A stretch of 64,000 bases of DNA from Agrilactobacillus yilanensis (GCF_003946725.1 NZ_RHOY01000004.1:80543-144542); one strand, 5' to 3'. Shown: positions 39,036 to 48,383, counted from the first letter of the stretch. Notes: a model not told the origin generated them from the sequence alone. Numbers and translations are program-made.

Positions 39036-41495
39036 TTAAAACATGGCCAATGATAGACTATTGGTGAAACCAACATTATCATCATAACTACCACTATTTG
39101 CATAGTATATCAAACTGCCTCTAAACGTTTCAACTGCGGATATACCTTTTGTAAAGCCATTTGAATTACTCAAATTGCCATAAATCTGTATTGAATAATT
39201 CTGAGCCTCTTTAAGTGCATTTGAAATCTCTTCAAAAGAAGCACTATCTGATAAAAGCGTTGTAATAATATTATTACCTTTATCATTGTAAGGCACAATA
39301 ACCGAAGTTGTCTGACTATCAATCACTCTAAAATTCTCACTGATCGTCTGTGGTGCAGCGAATAACCAAATATGCGGAATATCTTTTACTGCTTCATTGA
39401 CGTAACGTGCCGCATCCTCATTAACAACACTCCCACATCTTTCCTTATGTCCAAATTTATATAACGTTTTTTCGCCACTTTGATCATTCGGTAGTGGATA
39501 ATCCAGTGTTTTATCAATTTGATTTTTCCCATAGTATCGCTCAAAAAAATCCGCTATAGCTCTTGAGCTCATCAATTCAGAATCCTCATACTTTTCCACA
39601 ATACTGGTTGTAATATCGCCAGTTATCCGAATCTCTTCCAGCCCTGAACCTAAATTCTCAGCACTATTACTCATTTTAATCAAATAAGTCTTGGCCAGCG
39701 CAGTCTCATGATTACGATTACAACGGCCCGCTGTCTGAATCACACTATCTAAGCCCGTTAACGATCGTATCGCAGATTCAAAGCTTAAATCTACTCCCGC
39801 TTCAATCAAACGCGTTGAAAAAACAATGACCTTTTTCTCCCCTGTTCTTGCGGTAGCTAGATCTTTACTGATTATCTTAAATTTATCTTTCCGATGTGCT
39901 GGACACATATAGGTTGATAAATGGTAGGCTGTCACTGCCTCATTTTGCGCCTTAAACCCCTCATAAGCTGCTTTAACCGCTGCCTTTGTATTTAATACTA
40001 CTAATACACTATTAACCTCTTCCAATTTTTGAACTGCGAAATCAACCAAATCTTCAATTTCCCAAGCACTTTTCAAAAAATGCGTATCGATCGTAACCCG
40101 CTGGAATTGTTTCTCTACAGTTGGTAAATCTTGAACAATCTCTGTAGCTTCGGGAATATGATTTTCCAAACTTTCCGCTTCTAAAGTCGGCTGTGTCGCT
40201 GTGCATAACAAACTTGTACTTGCTTTTTCCTTCTCAAGCCATTTTAAAAATGCATTATTCATTGAAATGGTCTTTGCTGGTAGTGTCTGAATTTCATCAA
40301 AAATTAAAGTCGCTGAAATTAACCGATGCATGTGGCGTAAATTCTTACTACCTCGCCCATAAAGTGCATTAAGATAGGCAACTTGTGTCGTCATAATAAC
40401 GGGTGCATCCCAAGTATCCTTAGCATAATAATAGTTAAAGTTCAGACCATCTTCATTAAGTGTCGAATGATATTCTAAAACATGCGCATAATCATCTTCA
40501 TCTAACTCCAGTTGTTTCCTAATTTCAGCCGCATTTTGCTCGATAATTGTTGTATAAGGCACAATATAAATAATGCGCTTAAAATCATGTGTTAAAGCCT
40601 GATTTAACGCAAAGCGTAAACTAGCAAATGTTTTACCGCCACCGGTCGGCACACTTAGTTTATAAATTCCAATAGGGCCCTTTCCAGAAGTTGCACTTTG
40701 TTCAGACATCGCCTGTCTCACTTGATTTAAAGCTCTCATCTGCGAATTAGCTACAACTTTGTTTGCCAATTTTGCCGTTGCTTTTTCATTAGCCGCCTGA
40801 TATGTCCGTAATATCTTTGTCGTATCCAAAGGCCGGTAATCTTTATCTGATGCAAAAGCTGCAGTATCACTGTGATCAGCATCTACTAAACAACTGGCAA
40901 TAAACCGCAAATAATATAATTGGTAATCAAGTAAGTCATCCTCATTTTTTTGTTGTATTTCTTTTAGCGCTAATTTCAAGTAAGCTTCAAAATCTGATTT
41001 TTCAAAGTCCGTAAAAAAGCGTTGTTCAATTTCTTCAACTGTCCAATCCGTCATTGTTTCCCTCATTTTTTCGGAAAAGGGTAACCGATTAAGCCCTGAC
41101 GCATGGTGCTGATTTTTACGCCCTACAGGATCTATAAAATCATAAGGACCACCTGGATTATGATGGGCCATAATAACATTTTCAATCAATTCTGCAAAAA
41201 TAGTTTCATACTCGTTTTTTTGCTGAAAATGAAAATGATGTTCTAACATTCGAGCCCCAGCAAATGCATGATTGATCTTTTGTTTACCAACGGTTTCAGT
41301 GTGCACTTGATTGATATAATTCTGAAATTTCTCTGAGTATTTACCCGCATCATGAAGCCAGCCAGCCAAACCACAAACATGCTTTAACCCAAGATCTGCA
41401 CCATAACGCTCACATAGTATTTTAGTATTAGTTAAATGTGTTTTTAACGATTGATTCCTGACAACCGGTTCATCAGTTCTATGGGCAATATACAT
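39036..41495 (-). CDS. cas3: CRISPR-associated helicase-nuclease Cas3 (HD domain)
   Basis: 819-residue target degrader recruited by Cascade. The N-terminal HD nuclease shows LAGWLHDAGKYSEKFQ (about residues 44-60) and IMAHHNPGG. The SF2 helicase shows Walker A SVPTGGGKTFAS, the DEAH-like motif FDEIQTLPA, and QTAGRCNRN (motif VI). Fusion order HD-helicase is standard. Here cas3 is last in the minus-strand operon rather than first as in the usual type I-C order. It starts next to the cas7 stop. Confidence 0.97.
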   Translation of the reverse strand: MYIAHRTDEPVVRNQSLKTHLTNTKILCERYGADLGLKHVCGLAGWLHDAGKYSEKFQNYINQVHTETVGKQKINHAFAGARMLEHHFHFQQKNEYETIFAELIENVIMAHHNPGGPYDFIDPVGRKNQHHASGLNRLPFSEKMRETMTDWTVEEIEQRFFTDFEKSDFEAYLKLALKEIQQKNEDDLLDYQLYYLRFIASCLVDADHSDTAAFASDKDYRPLDTTKILRTYQAANEKATAKLANKVVANSQMRALNQVRQAMSEQSATSGKGPIGIYKLSVPTGGGKTFASLRFALNQALTHDFKRIIYIVPYTTIIEQNAAEIRKQLELDEDDYAHVLEYHSTLNEDGLNFNYYYAKDTWDAPVIMTTQVAYLNALYGRGSKNLRHMHRLISATLIFDEIQTLPAKTISMNNAFLKWLEKEKASTSLLCTATQPTLEAESLENHIPEATEIVQDLPTVEKQFQRVTIDTHFLKSAWEIEDLVDFAVQKLEEVNSVLVVLNTKAAVKAAYEGFKAQNEAVTAYHLSTYMCPAHRKDKFKIISKDLATARTGEKKVIVFSTRLIEAGVDLSFESAIRSLTGLDSVIQTAGRCNRNHETALAKTYLIKMSNSAENLGSGLEEIRITGDITTSIVEKYEDSELMSSRAIADFFERYYGKNQIDKTLDYPLPNDQSGEKTLYKFGHKERCGSVVNEDAARYVNEAVKDIPHIWLFAAPQTISENFRVIDSQTTSVIVPYNDKGNNIITTLLSDSASFEEISNALKEAQNYSIQIYGNLSNSNGFTKGISAVETFRGSLIYYANSGSYDDNVGFTNSLSLAMF

Positions 41496-41496
41496 A

Positions 41497-42387
41497 TTAG
41501 TATCCGCTTAATGATTCATAAGTTAATCCTGAAACTTCAGGATCATTAACTGTAACTTCAACTTTTGAAAAGTCAGTATTGCCTTCAGGATTATTGACCG
41601 TTGTAGCCTCATGAACAAGATAAGGGGCCAATTGACCAATTCTTGAATCATGCTGCCACCAAATCACTTTTAACACAGCCATTGAGCCTTCTGGGCGCGC
41701 AGATGAAGCATCATTTACAAATAATGTTGTTAGAGCCTTCTTTAAGGCTTCTGCATCATCTTCCGTAAAACCCGTTCTTTGCGCCTGTTCAACGTTAATA
41801 CTGCCGTTAAATTTATAAACTGCAAACGGTACCGTGTTTTTGATACCCATCGTATCACTGCCTTTAACCACACCAGGTTCAGAGTTAATCGACTTTGTAA
41901 TTTGCATCTCTTTAACTTGAATAGGTTCTGTTGAAAAAGCAGATTGAATTGATACTGGGCCTCTTACTGGAATTGAAGCGCCATCTAAGCCATCTTTAGT
42001 TTTGTTATTAAAAGCCATCACTTGTCCAAATGAGCGCACATCTATCCAGCTTGCTGTTGCTGCTTTAATAAAATCATCACGCCAAGTAGGTGTTTTCTTC
42101 ATATCTTCTGCTAAAATCTCTTGAATAGCCTCACTAGCTTTAATACGATCTCGAATATTCATATGGCCATCAGTAATTCGCTCTTGCATTTCGATTAAAA
42201 CAGGCAATTTCATATCTTGCCAACGATTTCTAATCTTACGTTTAATGGCTACATCACTAATTTCACCTAAACCATCTGCGTTAATCCGTGGTCGATTATT
42301 ATCCAAAGGATCTCCGTTTGGATTGGCATTTTTAACCCCAATAATTACAGAAAAATCAATCTTGTGTTCCAATGTTTTACTAGTCAT
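41497..42387 (-). CDS. cas7: Cascade backbone subunit Cas7 (Csd2, type I-C)
   Basis: 296-residue RAMP protein forming the crRNA-binding backbone. N-terminal IDFSVIIGVKNANPNGDPLDNNRPR and the later VRSFGQVMAFN and VRGPVSIQSAFSTEPI are typical of Csd2/Csh2. It overlaps the cas8c end by 8 nt. Context and motifs agree on type I-C. Confidence 0.97.
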   Translation of the reverse strand: MTSKTLEHKIDFSVIIGVKNANPNGDPLDNNRPRINADGLGEISDVAIKRKIRNRWQDMKLPVLIEMQERITDGHMNIRDRIKASEAIQEILAEDMKKTPTWRDDFIKAATASWIDVRSFGQVMAFNNKTKDGLDGASIPVRGPVSIQSAFSTEPIQVKEMQITKSINSEPGVVKGSDTMGIKNTVPFAVYKFNGSINVEQAQRTGFTEDDAEALKKALTTLFVNDASSARPEGSMAVLKVIWWQHDSRIGQLAPYLVHEATTVNNPEGNTDFSKVEVTVNDPEVSGLTYESLSGY

Positions 42388-44236
42388 TATCTTTCACGTC
42401 CTTATCTGAATTTTTACGCATATTTTCTGTTTTTTGGCCCATAAAACCACTGAATACTAAGCTATTCAACGGTTTATCATTCATCATTTCTGGTGCCATC
42501 AGTTCGTTAATTTCAGCCATTTTTTTCTCAAAATAAGTTCGACTGGCACCATTTAATTTCTGACCATACGAACGTTGAACACTTAAATAAATTCGCAGCC
42601 AGGTTGTCCCAGGTTTTTCTACAAAATTTGAGAAGAAACGCATTGCCGTTGTTGGTCGATCTGTTGTATCACTGCCAGCTGCACGTTGTTTATACATTAC
42701 TGTACTCTCCATTGAATCAGCGACTGCTAACATCCGCCCAAATAAATAAGATCGATCTTTTAAATTTGGATCAAGACTCATAATTTTTCCACTCCTACGA
42801 TTATAATTTTGTAATGCACATAGCGTCCGCAAATCTTGACGCCAAATTGTTAGACCACTCATTTTAAATCGTGTTTCGTTTGTGTAGCTCATCGGTTTAC
42901 GCACACGATTCATAATTGCTTTAATAATATCTTCGGGAACATCTCTGCCATTAATTGTCGCCATTAACAATCTCGTCATTGCCCGTTTGGAAAGTGATTG
43001 ATATCGACTGCCACCTGGGCCAAAAAGATAAGCGCTTTCAATGACGTTTTTAAGTGACGGCGTCCGTGGTTGTAAGCCATCTTTTGTATAAATCATGACA
43101 GCACACTGATCATACCACCGCATCAAGTTATCTTTTAAGTCGGCAGAATTCATCAGATCATAATAAGCAACTGACATCCGTCCAGTTGTGGCTGCATCTA
43201 AAAACATGACATTAACTTGTGCCTGATTATCCAAGTCCGCGATATAGCCGTACATTGCCTTACGATAATTCTGGGCAATTTCAAAACCAGTATCCTTACT
43301 TTTTGAATCATTAAGTCTTGCAAACAACCCTTTATTCTGAAAACCAGTAAATCCATTTATTGCACCACTTAAGCTTTCATTATTTTGTGCTTTCCAAAAT
43401 AAAAAGTTACGTGTATCTACTGGAATACCTTGCTTTTGTACAAGCCATTTTAATGCGTGAGTCATTTCTTGTGATGATTCATAACCAACGCTATAAAATT
43501 CGTCTGCAAGAAATGTCCCTCGATAAGTGTAATTTCCACTATCATTGGCAGATATCAATTTGGCACCGCTAGTTATTGGGTTGATATTTTTTTCAACTGA
43601 TTTTGTCGTGATGACTTTTTCCCCAGTAATATAATCAATATCCTCTACACTGTTGCTTTTTAATTTTTCTAAATAAAAATCAGTCCAAGATTTAAAAATT
43701 TTAGGATTTTTCCAAGGTTCTAGTGGTGCTAGATTCACTTTAAATCTAACAAATGCACCACCAGTTAGGTCTTTAAGCGCTAACCCAGACTGGATTAAAT
43801 CTTTTGAAAGTGTCCCTTTGTTTAAATACTGTGCAATAATTTTTATCTCTTTTGGCGTCTCTGCTTGATCTGCCCACGCATTAAGTTGCTCTAAATAAGC
43901 CTCATAATATTCCGATGCCGAATCAATATCTTTTTTTCGGGTAGCGTACTGAGCAAAATCACCCGCCACATACTTAATTTTATCCTGCAGTGGGAATGGT
44001 GCAATATTACTGGAACGATTAGCCGATTCAATGGTCGCCGGAATAACGGTTAACTCTTTGCCTTTACCAAGATCCTGCATGTTTGAGAATTTACCATCTT
44101 CAGTTATAGAAACTTCTAAATCAACCTTTACTGAGGTGTGGGCAATTGGTAGTAACGTCCGGCCACGAGTATCAAAAATGCCAACATTGCTCTCGTTATT
44201 TTTGTAAACCTTAACTAATTCCTGGAAGATACTCAT
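42380..44236 (-). CDS. cas8c: Cascade large subunit Cas8c (Csd1, type I-C)
   Basis: 618-residue large subunit that recognises the PAM and opens target DNA. In type I-C an internal start within cas8c can also yield a small subunit (Cas11c), known from Desulfovibrio. I did not identify such a start with confidence here. The segment NFLFWKAQNNESLSGAINGFTGF and the C-terminal RSYGQKLNGASRTYFEKKMAEINELM are recognisable. It overlaps cas5c by 4 nt (ATGA) and cas7 by 8 nt. Confidence 0.96.
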   Translation of the reverse strand: MSIFQELVKVYKNNESNVGIFDTRGRTLLPIAHTSVKVDLEVSITEDGKFSNMQDLGKGKELTVIPATIESANRSSNIAPFPLQDKIKYVAGDFAQYATRKKDIDSASEYYEAYLEQLNAWADQAETPKEIKIIAQYLNKGTLSKDLIQSGLALKDLTGGAFVRFKVNLAPLEPWKNPKIFKSWTDFYLEKLKSNSVEDIDYITGEKVITTKSVEKNINPITSGAKLISANDSGNYTYRGTFLADEFYSVGYESSQEMTHALKWLVQKQGIPVDTRNFLFWKAQNNESLSGAINGFTGFQNKGLFARLNDSKSKDTGFEIAQNYRKAMYGYIADLDNQAQVNVMFLDAATTGRMSVAYYDLMNSADLKDNLMRWYDQCAVMIYTKDGLQPRTPSLKNVIESAYLFGPGGSRYQSLSKRAMTRLLMATINGRDVPEDIIKAIMNRVRKPMSYTNETRFKMSGLTIWRQDLRTLCALQNYNRRSGKIMSLDPNLKDRSYLFGRMLAVADSMESTVMYKQRAAGSDTTDRPTTAMRFFSNFVEKPGTTWLRIYLSVQRSYGQKLNGASRTYFEKKMAEINELMAPEMMNDKPLNSLVFSGFMGQKTENMRKNSDKDVKDND

Positions 44237-44967
44237 CGCTGCTCACCACCAAACATTTCATCATATAATTCATCCACTGGCTGAAAGAGCGTCGTATCGT
44301 GAATTTTATAATCTACAACTTCGCGGATAGGCTGAACTATTTTGACGTCTTCAGGCTTTTCAAATTCAATGACCCCATGTTTCATCGTTGGTGCCCAAAG
44401 CCTAACGGACAACTGGTTATCTCCAGTCTCATTAGGATAGTTAAATCCGTGAACCATCATCCCTATATACTGTTCCGCAATCTCGTCATAAGCTCCTGTC
44501 CCAGCACCAAATGTTTGCGGTTTTACATACGCCTGACATTCTCGAGTACCTAAAAAGACATCTCGACGACCGCCTCGGCTCAATGCACGATTAAAAATTG
44601 CCGTGTGCTTTTTTATATTCCGATCTTGCGCTAGATCTTCCCGTTGTAAATTCCATTTAATATGCGATTCAACTTGGTAACGGACATTTCGCAAATAAGT
44701 ATAGTAAGCCAACGTGTTTTTGTTTAAAGCAAAATTTTTGTCTAATGGTCGCATCGCTTTTGATTCAACTCTAATCGGCTCTAAAATCCGAACTTTGTCG
44801 ATAACGTGGATGAACGACGGTTTCCAGTAGACCGAAGAGGCAATTCCAACTAGCGCTTGATACGATGGCACTTGATACGTTAACTTCTCACCGCCTCGAC
44901 TTAATGGATCACAAAAAAGTGCGTTTCTACCCCAAACCTCAAACTGAAAATTGTTTTCCTGTGACAC
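44233..44967 (-). CDS. cas5c: Cas5c pre-crRNA endonuclease and Cascade subunit (type I-C)
   Basis: In type I-C, Cas5c replaces Cas6 and cuts pre-crRNA at the base of the repeat hairpin. 244 residues from GTG at 44967, which has GAAGGTG 5 nt upstream and yields MSQENNFQFEVWGRNALF. The known catalytic Tyr, Lys and His are plausibly seen in VPSYQALVGI and RNIKKHTAIFNRAL. FLGTRECQAYV is conserved. A frame opening 12 codons earlier lacks a ribosome site. Confidence 0.94.
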   Translation of the reverse strand: MSQENNFQFEVWGRNALFCDPLSRGGEKLTYQVPSYQALVGIASSVYWKPSFIHVIDKVRILEPIRVESKAMRPLDKNFALNKNTLAYYTYLRNVRYQVESHIKWNLQREDLAQDRNIKKHTAIFNRALSRGGRRDVFLGTRECQAYVKPQTFGAGTGAYDEIAEQYIGMMVHGFNYPNETGDNQLSVRLWAPTMKHGVIEFEKPEDVKIVQPIREVVDYKIHDTTLFQPVDELYDEMFGGEQR

Positions 44968-45043
44968 ATAATCACCTTCTTTTACGTAATTTAAACTCAA
45001 CATAGAATTAATTATTTACTACAAATTTAGTTTAACAGATTCT

Positions 45044-45072
45044 ATTATAATTTATAATAATTAAAAGAATGA
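45044..45072 (-). promoter_or_regulatory. Possible internal promoter ahead of cas5c
   Basis: A -10 TATAAT (complement of 45044-45049) with a weak -35 TCATTC at 17 nt lies in the only sizeable gap of the cas operon (45004-45099). It would allow the interference genes to be expressed apart from the adaptation genes. AT-rich sequence makes chance matches likely. Confidence 0.35.
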
Positions 45073-45099
45073 TAAAATATCCCCTGATAATACATGACC

Positions 45100-45393
45100 T
45101 CAAAATATCATCGGTTGGTCCATATTTGTAACTGCTTTTGCACCGACATGTTTGACCTTTGTTTCGTAATTCTGACCTAAGTTATAAAAACGTAAACTAT
45201 CTACTTCAGGGTTAATTACAGCCTTTAATTCACGCTGTAATTTCTCAAATTCTAAAGTGTTAATCAAACACTCGAAAACCGAATTCTGCACCCGCTGACC
45301 ATAACGATCACAAATTTTAGCAGCATGTCGCAATCTTTTAGCGCCCTGCGGATCCATTAATGATATATCATAACCAACAACAATCAGCATCAA
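45100..45393 (-). CDS. cas2: CRISPR adaptation protein Cas2
   Basis: 97-residue ferredoxin-fold protein that bridges Cas1 dimers in the spacer integration complex. MLIVVGYDISLMDPQGAKRLRHAAKICDRYGQRVQNSVFEC is the family signature, with the Asp after VGY. It follows cas1 by 6 nt. Confidence 0.97.
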   Translation of the reverse strand: MMLIVVGYDISLMDPQGAKRLRHAAKICDRYGQRVQNSVFECLINTLEFEKLQRELKAVINPEVDSLRFYNLGQNYETKVKHVGAKAVTNMDQPMIF

Positions 45394-45399
45394 TCTTCC

Positions 45400-46431
45400 C
45401 TACTTCCATAAAAATGGTGGATATGCATCTAAATCCCCCCGTAAATATCTTGCTAAAAGTAATGCCTGAACATGAGGTACTAATCCCCAAATAATTTTTT
45501 CTTTTAAAAATGGATGCTCCAATTTTTCTTCTTTTCGCTTTTGCCATTGCGTAATAAACGTTTTCCGGCCATCTTCTGTTAACTGAACGGCGCCACTTTC
45601 AGAATGATTAAAATCCTTATCGCTAATCAATTGTTTATTAATCAGCTTCAACACAAAACGATCTGCGTAAACACTTCGCAACTCCTCCATCAGATCTAAA
45701 GACAATGACAGCCGTCCAGGACGATCTTGATGCATAAAACCAACATACGCATCCAATCCTACAGATTCCAAGGCCGCTGCGCATTCATGAGCCAGCATTG
45801 AATAGGCAAAAGACAATAATGCATTTGTATTATCCAAGGGCGGTCTACGGTTCCGACCTTCAAAAATAAAAGCTTTTTTTTGCTGCAAAATCATCTGATC
45901 AAACAAGCTAAAATAAAGTTGTGCCGCATTGCCTTCCACACCACGCAATCGCTCTAAATCAGTCATTGAACTCAGCTGCGTTAAAGTTTCCTGCAAAGTC
46001 CCAATCACGTTTTGGAATTCTTCGATATCAATAGCCAGCTTATGATCTCTCAATATTCGTTGTAATACAGACCGTTGATTGGCAATTTTTCCAAAAATAA
46101 AATTTCTAGCGATTAATGTACTTTGAACTGAATCATCCGATATGCGATATTGCTGCTTTCTCAAAATAACATTACCATTCGTCATCCCTGTCACACGACC
46201 ACAAAAGCGCCCGTTAGGGGTTAAAAAAGTCATTGAGATATTATGTTCTAAACAGCTTTGAATTAAAGCTGGGCTAGCACCGGATCTAGCAAATATGACA
46301 ATACTTTCAAAATTCAATAATGGCACTTTTCCAACAACTTCACGTTCAACAGAAACACCAATATTCCCACCATCTAAAAATAAATAAGTATCCGGTTTTG
46401 TTATGTATAATGTATTTAATAATTTTTTCAT
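45400..46431 (-). CDS. cas1: CRISPR integrase Cas1 (type I-C)
   Basis: Metal-dependent integrase that joins spacers at the leader end. 343 residues from ATG at 46431, which overlaps the cas4 stop as ATGA; this start gives MKKLLNTLYITKPDTYLFLDGGNIGVSVE, the standard type I-C opening. The active-site Glu and His are in GVEGNAAQLYF and GFMHQDRPGRLSLSLDLME. An in-frame extension of 27 codons inside cas4 is rejected. Confidence 0.97.
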   Translation of the reverse strand: MKKLLNTLYITKPDTYLFLDGGNIGVSVEREVVGKVPLLNFESIVIFARSGASPALIQSCLEHNISMTFLTPNGRFCGRVTGMTNGNVILRKQQYRISDDSVQSTLIARNFIFGKIANQRSVLQRILRDHKLAIDIEEFQNVIGTLQETLTQLSSMTDLERLRGVEGNAAQLYFSLFDQMILQQKKAFIFEGRNRRPPLDNTNALLSFAYSMLAHECAAALESVGLDAYVGFMHQDRPGRLSLSLDLMEELRSVYADRFVLKLINKQLISDKDFNHSESGAVQLTEDGRKTFITQWQKRKEEKLEHPFLKEKIIWGLVPHVQALLLARYLRGDLDAYPPFLWK

Positions 46432-47081
46432 TGATCCAAAGCGCCTTTCAAATATTGATCTACAGTTTGCGTTGCCAGCATTTTCGGTAAACAAATACTC
46501 TCCAAAGAACATCTTTTACATTTAGCTGTTGGTTTAACTCTAGGCGTGTAGCGCTTTGTCCAATATTGATGCATCTCAGAAACTTTTTCGTTAAAATCCC
46601 GCTTCGTATCCGTCGTAAAATCAATTTGAACACGCTGTTTTGTTTCAAAATAATATAGATACCCATGATTTATCTCACAACTTAACATCTCTTCTAGACA
46701 TAATGTCTCTCCCAGTAGTTGATAGACATCAGAATCATCATATTTCTTTCGCCCGTGTTTATATTCTACTGCCGCAGGTTCATAAATATCTTTATACTTA
46801 TGAAGGTAGGCCCCTTTTTCAGACTTTGTGAACTCGACAATATCACAGCGCCCAGTCAATCCTAGAGTCGCAGAATGAACTCTCAATGCCCGAATTATCA
46901 GTTTGTCTCCTCGTTTCTCATGAAATTTCTCATCATCCGCTCGTTCATGGAACTGTCTGCCTTCATATGTGAGAATATTTTCTTGCCACTGTTGTTCAAT
47001 ATGTATCAATGCCCACTGACGTCTACAAAATAAAAAATGTTGAATTCCTGAAATTAACAAGTAATCAGATTCATCATACAT
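46428..47081 (-). CDS. cas4: CRISPR adaptation exonuclease Cas4
   Basis: 217-residue RecB-family nuclease that trims prespacers and selects the PAM. Iron-sulfur cysteines: one in FLFCRRQW (about residue 18) and three in KCKRCSLESIC (about residues 187-197). Nuclease motifs: GRCDIVEF and AVEYKHGRKK (Glu and Lys). First gene of the minus-strand cas transcript, start ATG at 47081 with AAAGGAGAG upstream. Confidence 0.96.
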   Translation of the reverse strand: MYDESDYLLISGIQHFLFCRRQWALIHIEQQWQENILTYEGRQFHERADDEKFHEKRGDKLIIRALRVHSATLGLTGRCDIVEFTKSEKGAYLHKYKDIYEPAAVEYKHGRKKYDDSDVYQLLGETLCLEEMLSCEINHGYLYYFETKQRVQIDFTTDTKRDFNEKVSEMHQYWTKRYTPRVKPTAKCKRCSLESICLPKMLATQTVDQYLKGALDQ

Positions 47082-47228
47082 CTCTTTATCTCTCCTTTCT
47101 CTAGTTACATATTAGTACTTTTTATGTAAGCATTATTTTTAATTTTTGAGTATTATTTATAATAATTTTAGTCACATTAATATTGATTACTCTGTTATAC
47201 TAAAAAGATGATCTTTTTCAAAAAAAAT

Positions 47229-47390
47229 TATAGCGCGCGAATCTAAGGTGACCATGTTTTTACCAGGGGATTCGCGCTAGTTACTTTTATAATTGCTTAA
47301 ATTTTGATAAAATAATATTATATTTATGCTATTAACATGTTACAGCCGCAAAATATAGTTCTAATGAACATTTTTTTACAATATATTGCG
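47229..47390 (+). promoter_or_regulatory. Leader of CRISPR array 2 with distal palindrome
   Basis: Homologous to the array 1 leader (AACATGTT, AGCCGCAA, ATATAGTTCT, TTTTTTTACAATATATTGCG). The far end carries a palindrome at 47231-47280 (TAGCGCG, CGAATC against GATTCG, CGCTA, inner GGT/ACC). It faces away from cas4 and drives array 2 on the plus strand. Confidence 0.8.
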
Positions 47391-48027
47391 GTCGCTCTCT
47401 GTATGGAGAGCGTGAATTGAAATCAGAAGTTTTAGTATTAAATACGGATGGCAATTGTCGCTCTCTGTATGGAGAGCGTGAATTGAAATAATGTCGACAA
47501 CTTTTAGCTTATCAGCCTCTTCCAGTCGCTCTCTGTATGGAGAGCGTGAATTGAAATTAACTCTATAGTACACTCACTCACCGTATGTGTCGTCGCTCTC
47601 TGTATGGAGAGCGTGAATTGAAATCGGCCCACCTTTGGATGTAATAATTGCTTCTTTTGTCGCTCTCTGTATGGAGAGCGTGAATTGAAATAAACATTAC
47701 TGCGCAAAGCTTTTATCCGAAAACAGTCGCTCTCTGTATGGAGAGCGTGAATTGAAATTGACTGCAATCACCGTGATCATCGGTACCCAAATTGTCGCTC
47801 TCTGTATGGAGAGCGTGAATTGAAATAATTGATAAATAGTAATAATTATTCTACTACTCGTCGCTTTCTGTATGGAGAGCGTGAATTGAAATGCTTCTTA
47901 AACTTTTCATGGTTTGGATGGGCTGTTGTCGCTCTCTGTATGGAGAGCGTGAATTGAAATTGACAAGTCATCGTAGCGTCGGCCGCTGACTGGAGTCGCT
48001 CTCTGTATAGAGAGCGTGAATTAAAAA
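47391..48027 (+). CRISPR. Type I-C CRISPR array 2 (10 repeats, 9 spacers)
   Basis: 33-nt repeats identical to array 1 consensus, read on the plus strand, with spacers of 33-35 nt. The repeat at 47860 has one change. The last repeat (47995-48027) has several changes (TATAGAG, ATTAAAAA), marking the trailer. The leader is at 47391, so new spacers should enter next to 47391. Orientation is opposite to array 1, with both arrays reading away from the cas genes. Confidence 0.98.
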
Positions 48028-48035
48028 AACCCAAA

Positions 48036-48075
48036 CAAAAAGACATTAAAGCCACCTCGTACTGCTTTAATGTCT
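48036..48075 (-). terminator. Terminator of the 40-residue gene
   Basis: On the minus strand AGACATTAAAGC pairs perfectly with GCTTTAATGTCT and is followed by TTTTTG. It abuts the trailer of CRISPR array 2. Confidence 0.85.
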
Positions 48076-48102
48076 ATACACGCATTATTATTTTTATCAT
48101 CA

Positions 48103-48225
48103 CTATGCTTTGTGTTCCAAAGCTTTAATTGCAGCCTGGATTGTTATACCTGAGCCCGAATGCTGTTTTGTATCAATCACGGTAAAAATTTGTTTCTCTG
48201 TATCCAATAAAATTTTGTACTTCAT
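48103..48225 (-). CDS. Small 40-residue protein of unknown function
   Basis: ATG at 48225 with AGGAGG 8 nt upstream and a perfect terminator after the stop. The product begins MKYKILLDTEKQIFTVIDTK and ends AAIKALEHKA; it is soluble and mixed charge. The ribosome site and terminator make it a credible gene. A second AGGAGG lies about 24 nt further upstream without an evident start. It stands directly beside the trailer of CRISPR array 2. I know no family. Confidence 0.65.
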   Translation of the reverse strand: MKYKILLDTEKQIFTVIDTKQHSGSGITIQAAIKALEHKA

Positions 48226-48383
48226 AATAAAAGCCTCCTAAATAAATTCTTAGTGGTGCCTCCTAATGGAGTATCTTATATTTACGCCTAAATTAAAAAA
48301 TTGTCAACTAAAACACTTTTTTTGCAATCGCATCCACAAAATTCTGCTAAACTTAGAGTAGATAAAACAAATGAGGTATTGTG

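Noticed and set aside
42380..44236. Internal start for a Cas11c small subunit inside cas8c
   Set aside because: Expected from other type I-C systems, but I could not identify a convincing internal ribosome site and start by eye, so I do not list it as a gene.
46432..46512. 27-codon N-terminal extension of cas1
   Set aside because: It lies inside cas4 in another frame. The ATG at 46431 overlaps the cas4 stop and gives the standard Cas1 start and length.
38989..47280. Leader palindromes as members of the hairpin repeat family
   Set aside because: They share only GCGCGAA. The core motifs ATAACCTAG and GGCGTAGTTAT are absent.
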